Shown here one piece after another: positions 14,119 to 23,368 of a stretch of 64,000 bases of DNA. Where the stretch lies: NCBI RefSeq assembly GCF_001488575.1, contig NZ_LN831302.1, forward strand, positions 1,922,001 to 1,986,000. Reading direction: 5' to 3'. The stretch's first letter is position 1. Each line of letters begins with the position of its first letter. The notes below the pieces were generated by a model that was given only the letters and a program-made list of their open reading frames with translations, had not been told where the DNA came from and did no database searches. The translations under genes were made by a program, and so were the position numbers. The stretch is from Halobacterium hubeiense (lineage in GTDB: Archaea; Halobacteriota; Halobacteria; Halobacteriales; Halobacteriaceae).

Positions 14119-15879
14119 ATGAGCCAGCAGAAGGACCCCGACTTGCCGAGCAACGACGTCACGGAAGGCGTCGAGCGCGCCCCCCACCGCGCGATGTTCC
14201 GCGCGATGGGCTACGACGACGCCGACTTCTCCTCGCCGATGGTCGGCGTGGCGAACCCCGCGGCGGACATCACGCCGTGTAACGTCCACCTCGACGACGT
14301 CGCGGACTCGGCCGTCGAGGGCGTCGAGGGCGGCGACGGGATGCCCATCGAGTTCGGCACCATCACCATCTCGGACGCCATCTCGATGGGGACCGAGGGG
14401 ATGCGTGCGTCGCTCATCTCCCGCGAGGTCATCGCGGACTCCGTCGAACTGGTGGCGTTCGGCGAGCGCATGGACGCCCTCGTGACCGTCGCGGGCTGCG
14501 ACAAGAACCTCCCCGGGATGATGATGGCCGCGATTCGCACCGACCTCCCGTCGGTGTTCCTCTACGGCGGCTCCATCATGCCCGGCGAGCACGACGGCCG
14601 CGAGATTACGGTGCAGAACGTCTTCGAGGGCGTCGGCGCGGTCGCCGCCGGCGAGATGAGCGAGGACGAACTCGAGGAGATGGAACACGAGGCCTGCCCC
14701 GGCGCGGGCTCCTGCGGTGGGATGTTCACCGCGAACACGATGGCCTCGATTTCGGAGGCCATCGGGCTCGCGCCGCTGGGCTCCGCGAGCGCGCCCGCCG
14801 AGTCCGAGGAGCGCTACGACGTCGCCGAGCGCGCCGGCGAACTCGCCGCCGAGTGCGTGCGCGAGGACCGCCGGCCCTCCGACATCCTCACGCGGGAGAG
14901 CTTCGAGAACGCCATCGCGATTCAGGTCGCGCTCGGCGGCTCCACGAACGCCGTCCTCCACCTGCTCGCGCTCGCCGCCGAGGCCGGCGTCGACCTCGAC
15001 ATCGAGGACTTCAACGAGATAAGCGACCGCACGCCGAAGGTCGCGAACCTCCAGCCGGGCGGCTCGCGCGTGATGAACGACCTCCACGAGGTCGGCGGCG
15101 TCCCCGTCGTCCTCAAGCGCCTGCTCGACGCCGGCCTGATTCACGGCGACGCGATGACCGTGACCGGCCGCACCATCGAGGAGGAACTGGAGCACCTCGG
15201 CGTGGACGGCGACGTGCAACGCACGTCGGAATCAGCGAGCGGCGACGAGCCGCGAGCAGGCGACGTCGAGGGCGACGTCGACTTCCTAAAGCCCGTCGAC
15301 GACCCGTTCCACGAGACGGGCGCCATCACGGTGCTGACGGGGAACCTCGCGCCCGACGGCGCGGTCCTCAAGGTCACCGGGAAGGACGAGACCCAGCACA
15401 CCGGCCCGGCGCGCGTCTTCGAGTCCGAGGAGGACGCGATGGCGTACGTCCAGGAGGGTCACATCGAGTCCGGGGACGTCATCGTCATCCGGAACGAGGG
15501 TCCCCGCGGCGGTCCCGGGATGCGCGAGATGCTCGGCGTCACCGCCGCGGTCGTCGGGCAGGGTCACGAGGACGACGTGGCGCTGCTCACCGACGGCCGC
15601 TTCTCCGGCGCGACCCGCGGCCCGATGGTCGGTCACGTCGCGCCCGAGGCCGCGGCCGGCGGTCCCATCGCGCTCGTCGAGGACGGCGACGAGGTGACCG
15701 TGGACGTGCCGAACCGCGAGCTCTCCGTGGCGGTCTCCGACGAGGAGATGGCGGCGCGCCGCGAGGACTGGGAGGCGCCCGAGCCGCGCTACGACGCGGG
15801 CGTGCTCCGCAAGTACGGCAGTCAGTTCGGCTCCGCCGCCGACGGCGCGGTCACCAACCCCGCCGCGAAGCGCGAGTAA
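14119..15879 (+). CDS. ilvD: Dihydroxy-acid dehydratase
   Basis: 586 residues. It dehydrates 2,3-dihydroxy-isovalerate and -methylvalerate in valine, leucine and isoleucine synthesis, using an iron-sulfur cluster and Mg2+. The cluster cysteines are visible in [15 protein letters not shown] and [11 protein letters not shown]. The C-terminal [19 protein letters not shown] region is complete. Odd point: residues 367-387 (nt 15217-15279) are an in-frame, low-complexity insertion between GVDGDV and DFLKPVDDP, where the family is normally continuous. The stop abuts the stop of the convergent minus-strand gene. Confidence 0.95.
   Translation: MSQQKDPDLPSNDVTEGVERAPHRAMFRAMGYDDADFSSPMVGVANPAADITPCNVHLDDVADSAVEGVEGGDGMPIEFGTITISDAISMGTEGMRASLISREVIADSVELVAFGERMDALVTVAGCDKNLPGMMMAAIRTDLPSVFLYGGSIMPGEHDGREITVQNVFEGVGAVAAGEMSEDELEEMEHEACPGAGSCGGMFTANTMASISEAIGLAPLGSASAPAESEERYDVAERAGELAAECVREDRRPSDILTRESFENAIAIQVALGGSTNAVLHLLALAAEAGVDLDIEDFNEISDRTPKVANLQPGGSRVMNDLHEVGGVPVVLKRLLDAGLIHGDAMTVTGRTIEEELEHLGVDGDVQRTSESASGDEPRAGDVEGDVDFLKPVDDPFHETGAITVLTGNLAPDGAVLKVTGKDETQHTGPARVFESEEDAMAYVQEGHIESGDVIVIRNEGPRGGPGMREMLGVTAAVVGQGHEDDVALLTDGRFSGATRGPMVGHVAPEAAAGGPIALVEDGDEVTVDVPNRELSVAVSDEEMAARREDWEAPEPRYDAGVLRKYGSQFGSAADGAVTNPAAKRE
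15217..15279 (+). repeat. In-frame 63-nt insertion inside ilvD
   Basis: Adds 21 residues beginning [20 protein letters not shown] between two GDV triplets. The DNA contains AGCGAGCGGC-gacga-GCCGCGAGC, an imperfect hairpin, and the junction repeats the GGCGACGT motif. It resembles a short palindromic element that inserted without breaking the frame. Confidence 0.5.
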
Positions 15880-16320
15880 CTACTTCCGGGAGAGGAACTC
15901 CGGGAGCCGCAGCCGGTCGAGGTCTTTTCGCGGGAGCGTGTCCACGTCGATGCGGTCCAGCAGCTCCGGGAGGTCCATCCGGTCGCCGTCCCCGCTGCTC
16001 GGCTCGACGTCGCCGCCCTCCTCCTGCTTGTACGTGATGAGCTTCGACCACACCGCGCGCTCGCGGGACGGGAACTCGGAGGGGTCGAGGTCCGCGTCGC
16101 CGGAGGCCAGCCGGCTGTCGAGGTCCGCCGCCGAGCTCTTCCCCTCGTCGTAGGCCATCTCCACGAGCGACCGGCCCGCCGCGGCGACGAGCTGGCGGTA
16201 CTCCTGTGGGTTGCGGTCGCCCAGCGCCGCGGCGACGCCCAGCGCGTACGCCCGCCAGATGGCCTCCTCGCGGTCCAGTTCCTCGCCGTCCCAGTCGCGG
16301 GAGAACGCTTCGTCGTACAT
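15880..16320 (-). CDS. Haloarchaeal conserved protein, partner of a KaiC-like ATPase
   Basis: 146 residues, mainly helical: MYDEAFSRDWDGEELDREEAI, then ALGDRNPQEYRQLVAAAGRSLVEMAYDEGK and a C-terminal IDVDTLPRKDLDRLRLPEFLSRK. The start codon overlaps the stop of the upstream KaiC-like gene by 1 nt, so translation is coupled and a functional link is likely. Function unknown. Confidence 0.75.
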   Translation of the reverse strand: MYDEAFSRDWDGEELDREEAIWRAYALGVAAALGDRNPQEYRQLVAAAGRSLVEMAYDEGKSSAADLDSRLASGDADLDPSEFPSRERAVWSKLITYKQEEGGDVEPSSGDGDRMDLPELLDRIDVDTLPRKDLDRLRLPEFLSRK

Positions 16321-17009
16321 CACTCCGGCCGCACCTTCCGTCCGGGATCGACCTGCAGGCCCGCCCCCGTAAAGGAGACGTCGCGGATGTCGCAGTCGAT
16401 GTTCGTGCCGCGCATCTTCACCAGCTGGATGCCGCGGGTCATCCCGCCGTTCTCCAGGAAGTTGTGGAGGAAGATGACGCCGTGCGCGAGGTAGTGCTCC
16501 TCGGCGTACGCGGTCGGGTCGGTCATCTCCGAGACGAGCAGGACGGTGGCGTCGGTCTGCTTGAGCCCGGTGGCGAAGTGCGTCACTTCGGCGTCGGCGT
16601 CGTCCGCGAAGTGCGCCAAAAGCATCGTGGAGTCGACGACCACGCGGTCGTAGTCCTCCTGGCGGATCATCGACGCGAGCCGCGAGGAGAGCCCGGACTC
16701 GCGGCCGTACTGGGTGAGCGAGCGCCGCGAGCGCTCCCGCGTGAGGTTCAGGAACTCGAAGTTCTCCGCGTTCGCGGTCCGCGAGAAGCCGAACTCGTAG
16801 TTCGCCATGTCGTCGACGAGCTCGTTGCGCGTCTCGTGCATCGTCACGTACAGCACGTCCTCGCCGTTCTTCACGCCCTCCGTGACGTACTGGGCGGCGA
16901 GCGTGGTCTTCCCGCTGCCCGGCGGCCCGCTCAGCGTGTAGAGGCGCCGCGCCGGCAGCCCGCCGTCGAGGAGGCTGTCGAGCCCGGCGACGCCGGTCGA
17001 GATTCTCAT
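16320..17009 (-). CDS. KaiC/RAD55-like RecA-superfamily ATPase
   Basis: 229 residues with an intact Walker A GPPGSGKT (28-35), preceded by the usual ISTGVAGLDSLLDGGLPARRLYTLS. The Walker B-like strand is DRVVVDSTMLLAHF. It is a single-domain KaiC-like protein, probably an ATP-dependent signalling or regulatory switch. The downstream gene starts on its stop codon. Unlike the related protein at 12116-12955, it keeps the catalytic lysine. Confidence 0.85.
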   Translation of the reverse strand: MRISTGVAGLDSLLDGGLPARRLYTLSGPPGSGKTTLAAQYVTEGVKNGEDVLYVTMHETRNELVDDMANYEFGFSRTANAENFEFLNLTRERSRRSLTQYGRESGLSSRLASMIRQEDYDRVVVDSTMLLAHFADDADAEVTHFATGLKQTDATVLLVSEMTDPTAYAEEHYLAHGVIFLHNFLENGGMTRGIQLVKMRGTNIDCDIRDVSFTGAGLQVDPGRKVRPE

Positions 17010-17194
17010 CGGTGGGTCCCACGCGGGCCACGCTTAAATCCTCCAGTGTTCGACGCCTTTCACGTTCTCCCCGCAGCCCTCCCCCGGTTCCCGGGGTCGA
17101 CCGGACGGGCCGGGGGTCGATCCGTGTCACAGCCACCCGTGCCACGGCGGGTCTCGGAAGGGTTATCCGTGCATCCCGCTTATCGGTAATTGCA

Positions 17195-17389
17195 ATGGCA
17201 ACCGGTACGGTTGACTTCTTCAACGACACAGGCGGCTACGGTTTCATCGAATCTGAGGACGCGGACGAGGACGTTTTCTTCCACATGGAGGACGTCGGCG
17301 GCCCGGACCTCGAGGAAGGACAGGAAGTGGAGTTCGACATCGAGCAGGCCGACAAGGGCCCGCGCGCGACGAACCTCACCCGGCTGTAA
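17195..17389 (+). CDS. cspA: Cold-shock domain protein
   Basis: 64 residues, a single OB-fold cold-shock domain. The RNP1-like GGYGFIE and RNP2-like DVFFHMED are intact. It binds single-stranded RNA/DNA and is expected to act as an RNA chaperone. It is acidic as usual in haloarchaea. A TATA-like GGTTATCC centred about 30 nt before the ATG suggests a leaderless transcript. Confidence 0.92.
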   Translation: MATGTVDFFNDTGGYGFIESEDADEDVFFHMEDVGGPDLEEGQEVEFDIEQADKGPRATNLTRL

Positions 17390-17500
17390 TCCCGGCGTTC
17401 CTTCGCAGCAACTACCCTACTTTCCCGATTTTCACGCCGCACAGCGGCGCGCTCGTCCCGAGATAGTCTGCGATTCGCGTAGCCGCTGGCTCGCGCGTAC

Positions 17501-17887
17501 TCACTCGTCGCGACGCACGCGCACGAGGAGGTCGCCGCGCACTTCCCCGAGCACGGTCGCGTGCTCGTGGCGCTCGACGGACTCGCGGTCTACCTCGTGG
17601 GCCTTCCGCACGGCGACGCGGCTGTCGTCGTTGGTCCGAATCGCGCCGACCTTCACCAGTCGGTGTGGCTTCACGTACTCGTAGACGTCCCGGAGCGCCG
17701 CCGGCGCGTCGGTGTCGACGGTGCCGATGGTCGCCGCCAGCAGCCGGTCGTCCGGCGAGAGGTCCGCGGCGCTGACGGCGACTCGCTGGCCGAACTTCTG
17801 AGACATCGCCGGCAGCACGCTCTCCTGCGTCTGCTGGGACGGCTGCGTCTCCGTCGAGCGCAACACCACCCGGAACGTCACGAGCAT
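17501..17887 (-). CDS. Haloarchaeal conserved protein of unknown function
   Basis: 128 residues from the ATG at 17887. The alternative ATG at 17806 gives 101 residues starting MSQKFGQRVAV, but the codons upstream of it keep strong G/C third positions, which supports the longer form. The sequence has a beta-rich look (KPHRLVKVGAIRTNDDSRVAVRKAHEVD and VLGEVRGDLLVRVRRDE). No family recognised. Confidence 0.6.
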   Translation of the reverse strand: MLVTFRVVLRSTETQPSQQTQESVLPAMSQKFGQRVAVSAADLSPDDRLLAATIGTVDTDAPAALRDVYEYVKPHRLVKVGAIRTNDDSRVAVRKAHEVDRESVERHEHATVLGEVRGDLLVRVRRDE

Positions 17888-17970
17888 GCCATTCACTACC
17901 GAGTCAAGTCACATCATACCACCCGGTAGCAGTCAAGCAGCTAACTACTTTGGCGCTCGCGCGCGGTGAA

Positions 17971-18171
17971 TCACGGTTCCTCGATTGCGTGAACGGACTC
18001 CGTCCCGCACTCCCGACACGACGAGACCCGGTACGGCCGGCGAGCGAACGGCGGGTCGCCGTCCGGCTCGCTCTCCACGCGCAGTTCCACGGTGACGGCG
18101 TGTGGCGTCTCCTCGCAGCAGCGCTCGCAGCGCTCGGTCCGACCGCCGCCGTGTGGTGTCTCGCTCGCCAT
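17971..18171 (-). CDS. Small zinc beta-ribbon protein
   Basis: 66 residues with two cysteine knuckles, CERCCEETPHAVTVEL and SSCRECGTES, the layout of the short haloarchaeal zinc-ribbon proteins found in many genomes. Probably binds one zinc. Function unknown, possibly nucleic acid binding. Confidence 0.75.
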   Translation of the reverse strand: MASETPHGGGRTERCERCCEETPHAVTVELRVESEPDGDPPFARRPYRVSSCRECGTESVHAIEEP

Positions 18172-18550
18172 CCTCGGTACCGAACGGATACTGCCGCATC
18201 GCTCATCCCTCCTCCGCCTAAGCAGCTAGGCTGTATCGGCGGGCCGGCCAGCCGACGACCCGCCGACGGCGTCGCGGAGGACGTGTCTCTCGGGGTGCAA
18301 CTGACCGGAAGGCTTTCACAGGCTCGCAGCGAAGTTTCGTTCACCTCGGGAAGGTTCCGAGGCGTGAATCAGCATCTCGAAGCTGGTTTTCTTCATGGGG
18401 CTGCGGCTGCCCCCCGCGGCCCTCTCGTACCAGATAGACCGTTGTCACGAAGTTGTCAGTGATGTAATAGCCTACCACAGAGAATTTATTACAATCGGTC
18501 GCTAGTATGTTGCAAGCGCTGACCCATCGTGTCACGCGTGTGAGAATATA
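18172..18550 (+). promoter_or_regulatory. Intergenic region with the pilin promoter
   Basis: About 380 nt without a gene. The last part has a TATA-like AATTTATTAC at about 18482-18491, which would start transcription near 18512-18515 and leave a leader of about 35-40 nt before the pilin ATG, unusual among the leaderless genes here. The GC-rich part before it shows no clear feature. Confidence 0.4.
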
Positions 18551-19006
18551 ATGAAGAAAATCAGTTTCGAGATCCCGGACTTCGACGAACGCGGCGTGTC
18601 GCCGGTCATCGGCGTCATCCTGATGGTCGCGATTACAGTCATTCTGGCCGCCGTCATCGCCAGCTTCGTACTCGGCTTCGGTGACTCCGTCAGCGAAAAC
18701 GTACAGGCAGGGGCAGACATCTCTACGAGTAACGGCGATGCTTCAGTGACGTGGATCAGCGAGGGGAACGCCGAGAACCTCAGCGTCACCGCAGGCAGCA
18801 GCAATAGTGTGAACCTCACTGACGTCGGTCAATCAGCTACAATCACCTACGATAGTAATATGAATACAACGGCCGACCAAACGAACCAGAGAATTACACT
18901 CGGTAGTGGAAGTCAGACCGTGCAAGTCACTGTAACGGCCGTTGGTAGTGGTGGCTCGAGGACCGTCGTAACGCAGGAAGAAGTCACCCTCGACGACGAC
19001 GTCTAA
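18551..19006 (+). CDS. Type IV pilin (archaeal PilA-like)
   Basis: 151 residues. The N-terminus DERGVSPVIGVILMVAITVILAAVIASFVLGFG is the class III signal of haloarchaeal pilins: a charged leader cut before the hydrophobic helix by the prepilin peptidase PibD, and a helix that packs in the pilus core. The remainder is Ser/Thr/Asn-rich with several N-x-S/T sequons, as expected for a surface glycoprotein. It stands alone, without assembly ATPase or membrane protein nearby. GC is lower than its neighbours, common for surface genes. Confidence 0.9.
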   Translation: MKKISFEIPDFDERGVSPVIGVILMVAITVILAAVIASFVLGFGDSVSENVQAGADISTSNGDASVTWISEGNAENLSVTAGSSNSVNLTDVGQSATITYDSNMNTTADQTNQRITLGSGSQTVQVTVTAVGSGGSRTVVTQEEVTLDDDV

Positions 19007-19015
19007 CCACCGCCG

Positions 19016-19037
19016 TTATTCTTCGTTTCCGTTTTTC
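19016..19037 (+). terminator. T-rich terminator after the pilin gene
   Basis: Runs of T (TTATTCTTCGTTTCCGTTTTT) begin about 10 nt after the stop codon, the usual archaeal termination signal. Confidence 0.5.
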
Positions 19038-19284
19038 AGCCGAGTAGCGGCAGCACATCCTCGGACGTGTAGCATAGTGTCTGTACTCAGGCGCCATACT
19101 GTGAGTTCAACATAACGTTCCACGGTTTCACCCCTTCAGAAATCGCTCTGATGGGCAGAAGCTCGTTGTCGCTGTCCGAAAAACGAGCAACTACACGAGT
19201 GCCGTCCGACTGTCGAGCGGCACAGATGAGTCTACTCGAAGTTGAGTCAGTGAGCCCGGAATTGGATTCCGGGCGAAAGTGAAG

Positions 19285-19355
19285 TGGGACCGCCGAGATT
19301 CGAACTCAGGTCCGACGGACCCCATCCGCCGAGGATACCGCTACCCCACGGTCCC
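19285..19355 (-). tRNA. tRNA-Pro (anticodon GGG)
   Basis: A 71-nt cloverleaf on the minus strand: acceptor GGGACCG pairs with CGGTCCC and is followed by discriminator A; the anticodon stem GGCGG/CCGTC has loop ATGGGGT with anticodon GGG; the T-arm CTGAG-TTCGAAT-CTCGG is normal. No intron and no encoded CCA. It lies just downstream of cbf5 on the same strand. Confidence 0.93.
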
Positions 19356-19407
19356 ACGTATCGACCGAGGCGGCGTCCGGCATTAAGGCCTTCGTTTCGG
19401 AATCGCG

Positions 19408-20301
19408 TTACACGAGGACGCGTTCGAGTTCGACCACGGTGCCGGAGTCAGCGTCCGGGTTGCCGACGCGGCGGCCGAGGCAGACTGCGGCGCCGTTGGG
19501 CGCGTAGCACGCGACGAGCTGGTCGCGGTCGGCGTCCTCCGCACTGATGACGCCGGGGGCGTAGACGGGCGCGCCTTCCGCGACCTGTTCGGCGGCGGAG
19601 GGCGCGATGGTCACCGACGGGATGTGTTCGAGCGCGCGCTCGGCGGGCACGAGCACCTCGCGGAGCGCGGCTTCGGGGTCGCCGCTCGGCGGGCTGGTGT
19701 CGTCCTCGTCGCGCAGCCACGCGAGCGCGTCCGCGAGGTCGTGCAGCGTCGCCAGCGTGGTGTCGTCGAACGGCGTCGTCGCAGTGCGGCGGAGGTGTCC
19801 CATGTGCGCGCCGGTGCCGAGCGCGCGCCCGAGGTCGTGGCAGAGTTTTCGAATGTAGGTCCCGGACTCGCAGCGGATGCGCAACAGCGCCTGCCGGTCG
19901 TTCACTTCGAGGACGTCGAGGTCGTGAATCTCACGGACGCGCAGGCGGCGCGCGACCGCGGACTTCCGCGGCGGCTTCTGGTAGGTCGGCCCCTCGAACT
20001 CCTCGATTACGTCGCGGAGGTTCGCGGGCGGGTCGGCGTGCAGTTCCAGCACGGCGACGTACTCCTTGGGGCCTTCCAGCAGCGCGGGCGCGAGCCGGGT
20101 CGCCGCACCCGTCAGGACAGGCAGACAGCCCGTGACCTTGGGGTCCAGCGTGCCCGCGTGCGCGGCCTTCTCGACGCCGACCATGTCCCGAATCCACGCC
20201 GACACCTGGTGGGCAGAGGGCCCCGGCGGCTTGTCGAGGTTGACGACGCCGAACTCGAAGACGTCGTCGGGGTCGCGGTCCGCGGGGGCGTCTCGCAGCA
20301 T
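19408..20301 (-). CDS. cbf5: RNA pseudouridine synthase Cbf5/TruB
   Basis: 297 residues from the ATG at 20301. The catalytic Asp53 is in HAGTLDPKVTG, KPPGPSAHQV is near the N-terminus, and a PUA domain is C-terminal (about 215-297, with VPAERALEHIPSVTI onward). It is the catalytic subunit of H/ACA guide RNPs and may also modify tRNA position 55. It follows cmk with 2 nt spacing in the archaeal adk-DUF106-cmk-cbf5 order. Confidence 0.93.
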   Translation of the reverse strand: MLRDAPADRDPDDVFEFGVVNLDKPPGPSAHQVSAWIRDMVGVEKAAHAGTLDPKVTGCLPVLTGAATRLAPALLEGPKEYVAVLELHADPPANLRDVIEEFEGPTYQKPPRKSAVARRLRVREIHDLDVLEVNDRQALLRIRCESGTYIRKLCHDLGRALGTGAHMGHLRRTATTPFDDTTLATLHDLADALAWLRDEDDTSPPSGDPEAALREVLVPAERALEHIPSVTIAPSAAEQVAEGAPVYAPGVISAEDADRDQLVACYAPNGAAVCLGRRVGNPDADSGTVVELERVLV

Positions 20302-20303
20302 CG

Positions 20304-20882
20304 TTAGAACTCGTAGTCGACGTTCTCGATGGGGACCGGGCCCTCGTCGTTGCCGGGCTCGTAGTTGTCGACGGCGTACAGCACGATGTCCGTGACCTCG
20401 TCGGGGCCCCACCGCGCCGTGTTCACGAACAGGTCGTAGATGGTGAGGTCGTCGAAGTCGATGCCGTAGTAGTCGGCGTACCGCGCGGTCTCGGAGTCCT
20501 CCCGCTTCTCCGTCTCGGCGCGCGCGGCCGCCGGCGTCTTGTCCTCGCGGTCCGCGATGCGGCGCGCGCGTACGCCCATCGGCGCGTCCAGCCAGATCTT
20601 GATGTCGGCGTACTCGCCGGCCATCCAGCCCGCGAGCCGCGACTCCAGAACCACGTCGTCCTGCTCCCGGGCGGTCTCGCGGAGCTGTCGGTCGAGGTCC
20701 TTGTCTATCTGGGGGTCCTCCTCGGCGAGCTCGTTGAACTCCTCAAGGGTGAGGTCGCGGTCCTCGGCGAGCTCGCGGAAGATGTCGCCACCGGAGATGT
20801 GGTCGTAGTCGAGGTGGTCGGCGAGCGCGGACGCCACCGTGCTCTTCCCGCTCCCCGGCGGGCCGGAGATAGTGACTAACAT
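20304..20882 (-). CDS. cmk: Cytidylate kinase
   Basis: 192 residues from the ATG at 20882. The P-loop GPPGSGKST is at residues 7-15, followed by [11 protein letters not shown] and the archaeal-type [21 protein letters not shown]. It phosphorylates CMP/dCMP with ATP. Longer open frames upstream run into the hairpin cluster and are not coding. Typical position between the DUF106 gene and cbf5. Confidence 0.93.
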   Translation of the reverse strand: MLVTISGPPGSGKSTVASALADHLDYDHISGGDIFRELAEDRDLTLEEFNELAEEDPQIDKDLDRQLRETAREQDDVVLESRLAGWMAGEYADIKIWLDAPMGVRARRIADREDKTPAAARAETEKREDSETARYADYYGIDFDDLTIYDLFVNTARWGPDEVTDIVLYAVDNYEPGNDEGPVPIENVDYEF

Positions 20883-20939
20883 ATCCGTGCTGGGAGCGGC
20901 GCGGACAAAGAGGTTTTGAACCTGAACCCGGCGTGTGGC

Positions 20940-21090
20940 GGTTTCGCGCGCAACGAGCATTCGCGAGCGCCACAGGCGCGAGCGATTCACTCGCGGCGAA
21001 GCCGCGAGGCCGACGAACCCCCGGAGGGGGTAAGGAGTGCTTTTTCCGCAAGTTTTTGCCGAACGAGGCGCGGCTCCGCCGCGCCTCGTG
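20940..21090. repeat. Cluster of short GC-rich hairpins between cmk and the DUF106 gene
   Basis: Within 150 nt there are CTCGCGGC-gaa-GCCGCGAG (20990-21008), CCCCC-gga-GGGGG (21018-21030) and an 11-bp perfect hairpin CGAGGCGCGGC-tcc-GCCGCGCCTCG (21064-21088), plus looser ones around 20960-20985, all with three-base loops. T-runs (GCTTTTTCC and GTTTTTGCC) lie between them. It could stop or pause transcription inside the adk-cbf5 operon, or be a nest of mobile palindromes. Confidence 0.65.
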
Positions 21091-21111
21091 CAGCGCAAAA
21101 AGTGCGTGTTG

Positions 21112-21978
21112 CTACGTCGGCGTCGTCTGGATGTTCAGCGCCTTGCGGATGACGTTCGAGAAGCTGAACGAGCAGACCATGTACCAGATGATCCACGTGG
21201 GGAACACGAGGATGCGCCCGTGGTTGAAGTCGACTTGGCCCGCCAGCGGGAGCGTCATCACGATCTCCCGGCCCGAGTAGACGGTGCCGAGCTTCCAGTA
21301 CATCCAGAGGAACGCCGGGATGGTGAGGAGCATGATCCACGCCATCGGGCGGAACTGCTCTTTGAGCATACCGGCCTGGTCGCCGAACGCCTCCATCTGC
21401 TCCTCGCGGAGGCGCTCGATTTCGGCCTCGTCGCCGCGCTCTTTCGCTTCGGACATCTTGTCCTGGAGCTTCTGGGCGCGCTCCTGGTACTCGGACATCT
21501 TGTCCATGTCCGTGAGGTTCGCCTGCAGGAGCGTCGAGTAGAGGCCAGTGAGGACGGCCAGCGCCATCACGACGACGTAGAACGGCAGCACCGTCTCCAG
21601 CGGCCCGAGCACGACGTCGACGGCGCCGCCGATGGTGTTCTGAATCGGCTGGAAGTTGTAGCCGAGAATCGCGGCGAACGCCCCGACGGCCGCGAGCTTG
21701 TCCCACTTCGACCACGACGAGGATTCGGGGCTGTCGTCGAGGTCCTCCTCGGGTTCGAGGCCCTCGCGGACGCCCTCGGGGTCCGCGAACTCGAAGCCCT
21801 CGCCGGACTCCACGAGCACGTCTTTCTCCAGGAGGCGACCCCACTGACCGCTGGAGACGTCGCCTTTGACGTCCCGCCAGCGAATCTCGCCCTCGTGGTC
21901 AAGGAGGTCGTCGAGTACGTCGGCCAGTTCCGGGTCCTCGCGGACCAGCGAGCGGACTTTCTCCGCGGTTCGAGACAT
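21112..21978 (-). CDS. DUF106 / EMC3-type membrane protein (Oxa1 superfamily)
   Basis: 288 residues. An acidic cytoplasmic N-terminus (about 1-95) is followed by a membrane helix, a second helix ([24 protein letters not shown]), a cytoplasmic coiled-coil hairpin ([21 protein letters not shown]...) and further membrane helices including [18 protein letters not shown]. This is the archaeal Oxa1/YidC/EMC3-like topology; the family is thought to insert membrane proteins. It sits in the operon between adk and cmk. Confidence 0.88.
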   Translation of the reverse strand: MSRTAEKVRSLVREDPELADVLDDLLDHEGEIRWRDVKGDVSSGQWGRLLEKDVLVESGEGFEFADPEGVREGLEPEEDLDDSPESSSWSKWDKLAAVGAFAAILGYNFQPIQNTIGGAVDVVLGPLETVLPFYVVVMALAVLTGLYSTLLQANLTDMDKMSEYQERAQKLQDKMSEAKERGDEAEIERLREEQMEAFGDQAGMLKEQFRPMAWIMLLTIPAFLWMYWKLGTVYSGREIVMTLPLAGQVDFNHGRILVFPTWIIWYMVCSFSFSNVIRKALNIQTTPT

Positions 21979-22071
21979 CTTCTTGGCTGTTCTTTGCAGT
22001 GACCGCTTGAACCTCTTACGGAACGACCGACGAGTGGTTCGGCGAGAGAACCGCTTTCGGCGGTCCGTCCG

Positions 22072-22722
22072 TCAGTTCGCGTTCGCTTCGACGGCGGCCT
22101 TGACGTCCTCCCAGACCTCGTCGGGCGTCTGTTCGCCGTCGATTTCTTCGAGGACGCCCTCGTCGCGGAAGTACTCGACGACGGGCGCGGTGTTCTCCTC
22201 GTAGACCTCGATGCGCTCGCGGGCGGTCTCCTCGGTGTCGTCCTCGCGCTGGTAGAGGTCGCCGCCGCACTCGTCGCAGACGCCGGCCTCCTCGGGCGGA
22301 TTGAAGTCCACGTGGAAGGTCGCGCCGCAGTCCTCGCAGACGCGGCGGCCGGTCAGCCGGCGGACGAGCTCGTCCTCGTCGACGTCGAGGTAGAGCACGA
22401 CGTCGAGGTCCGTGATGGAGTCCAGATACTCCGTCTGGGCCTCGTTGCGCGGGTAGCCGTCGAGGACGAAGCCGTCGGCCTCGCCGAGCGCGGTCTTGAC
22501 GATTTCGTTGACGACCTCGTCGGGAACGAGATCGCCGGCGTCCATGTACGCGCCGGGCGTGTCGTACTCCAAGTCGAGATGGCTGATGTCCATCCCCTTG
22601 TTCTCGCGGAGCGCGTCGCCGGTGGTGACGTGCTCGACGCCGAACTCCTCGGTGAGTCGGCGGCTCTGCGTGCCTTTGCCGGCGCCGGGCGCGCCCAGAA
22701 TCAGGATTCGGGGGTTACTCAT
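22072..22722 (-). CDS. adk: Adenylate kinase
   Basis: 216 residues from the ATG at 22722. P-loop GAPGAGKGT (9-17), NMP-binding [20 protein letters not shown], and a zinc-binding LID with CEDC and CDEC knuckles. It interconverts ATP, ADP and AMP. In most archaea it follows secY directly; here secY is 14.6 kb away. Confidence 0.95.
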   Translation of the reverse strand: MSNPRILILGAPGAGKGTQSRRLTEEFGVEHVTTGDALRENKGMDISHLDLEYDTPGAYMDAGDLVPDEVVNEIVKTALGEADGFVLDGYPRNEAQTEYLDSITDLDVVLYLDVDEDELVRRLTGRRVCEDCGATFHVDFNPPEEAGVCDECGGDLYQREDDTEETARERIEVYEENTAPVVEYFRDEGVLEEIDGEQTPDEVWEDVKAAVEANAN

Positions 22723-22820
22723 ATCGTCCCGTTTCCGGGCCTCGATTAAGGAGGTGTTGTTTCCGGCCGAACTGACTCGCACACCCGACCTGCTTTGTGG
22801 GCGGGCCGCCAACCCCACGT

Positions 22821-23231
22821 ATGACTCGATTCGACGCCGACACGGACGCCGACCGCATCGAACTCGTCGCGGAGGCCATCGCCGCCCACCGCGAGCGCGA
22901 CAGCGCGTTCTGCACGCTGGAAGCCGACGAGGACCCCAGCGACGACCCCGAGTTCCTGCCGCCGTGGGTGCAGTTCGCGGACGGCACCCTCAACCTCGAC
23001 TGCACCGACGAGGAGCTGGACCGCCTCTCGACGGTCGTCTCTCGGTTCGGCGCGTTCACCATCGCCGAGCGCGAGACCGTCCCCGCGGACACCGCCGAGG
23101 AGGACCCCGGGACGAACGTCCGCATCGAGGCGCGCGCCGACGACGACCGCGTCGGCCAGTTCGTCGACGCCCTCTTCCAGGACGTGTACGAGCTCCCGGC
23201 GGACTTCCGGCTGTGGGCGGTCGAGGTCTGA
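22821..23231 (+). CDS. Haloarchaeal conserved protein of unknown function
   Basis: 136 residues from the ATG at 22821. Acidic throughout ([29 protein letters not shown]), with a two-domain alpha/beta look and a C-terminal [22 protein letters not shown]. Divergent from adk, 98 nt apart. No function known to me. Confidence 0.7.
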   Translation: MTRFDADTDADRIELVAEAIAAHRERDSAFCTLEADEDPSDDPEFLPPWVQFADGTLNLDCTDEELDRLSTVVSRFGAFTIAERETVPADTAEEDPGTNVRIEARADDDRVGQFVDALFQDVYELPADFRLWAVEV

Positions 23232-23260
23232 GAATCACGGTGAGGCCGTCGGGGAGTCGA

Positions 23261-23270
23261 AGGTATAAGG
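23261..23270 (+). promoter_or_regulatory. TATA box upstream of the uspA-transporter operon
   Basis: AGGTATAAGG, centred about 28 nt before an ATG at 23294 but about 96 nt before the uspA start at 23361. The transcript therefore seems to begin at a short upstream open frame rather than at uspA. Confidence 0.5.
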
Positions 23271-23293
23271 GGGAGTGGGCCACACCCCCGAAC

Positions 23294-23368
23294 ATGAGAT
23301 TTTCACGCAGTACGCCCGTAGGAGCGGGTGCTCGCGCGCCGCCCGGAACAGGTGGTTGCGGTGGGTGA
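23294..23368 (+). CDS. Possible 24-codon leaderless upstream ORF
   Basis: ATG AGA TTT at 23294, reading MRFSRSTPVGAGARAPPGTG and ending in TGA at 23366-23368, which overlaps the GTG start of uspA (23361). It lies exactly where transcription should begin. Whether it is translated is unknown; it may couple translation of uspA. Confidence 0.3.
   Translation: MRFSRSTPVGAGARAPPGTGGCGG

Noticed and set aside
20940-21090. CRISPR-like or insertion-sequence interpretation of the hairpin cluster
   Set aside because: The stems differ from each other, there are no regular spacers, and no transposase is nearby.
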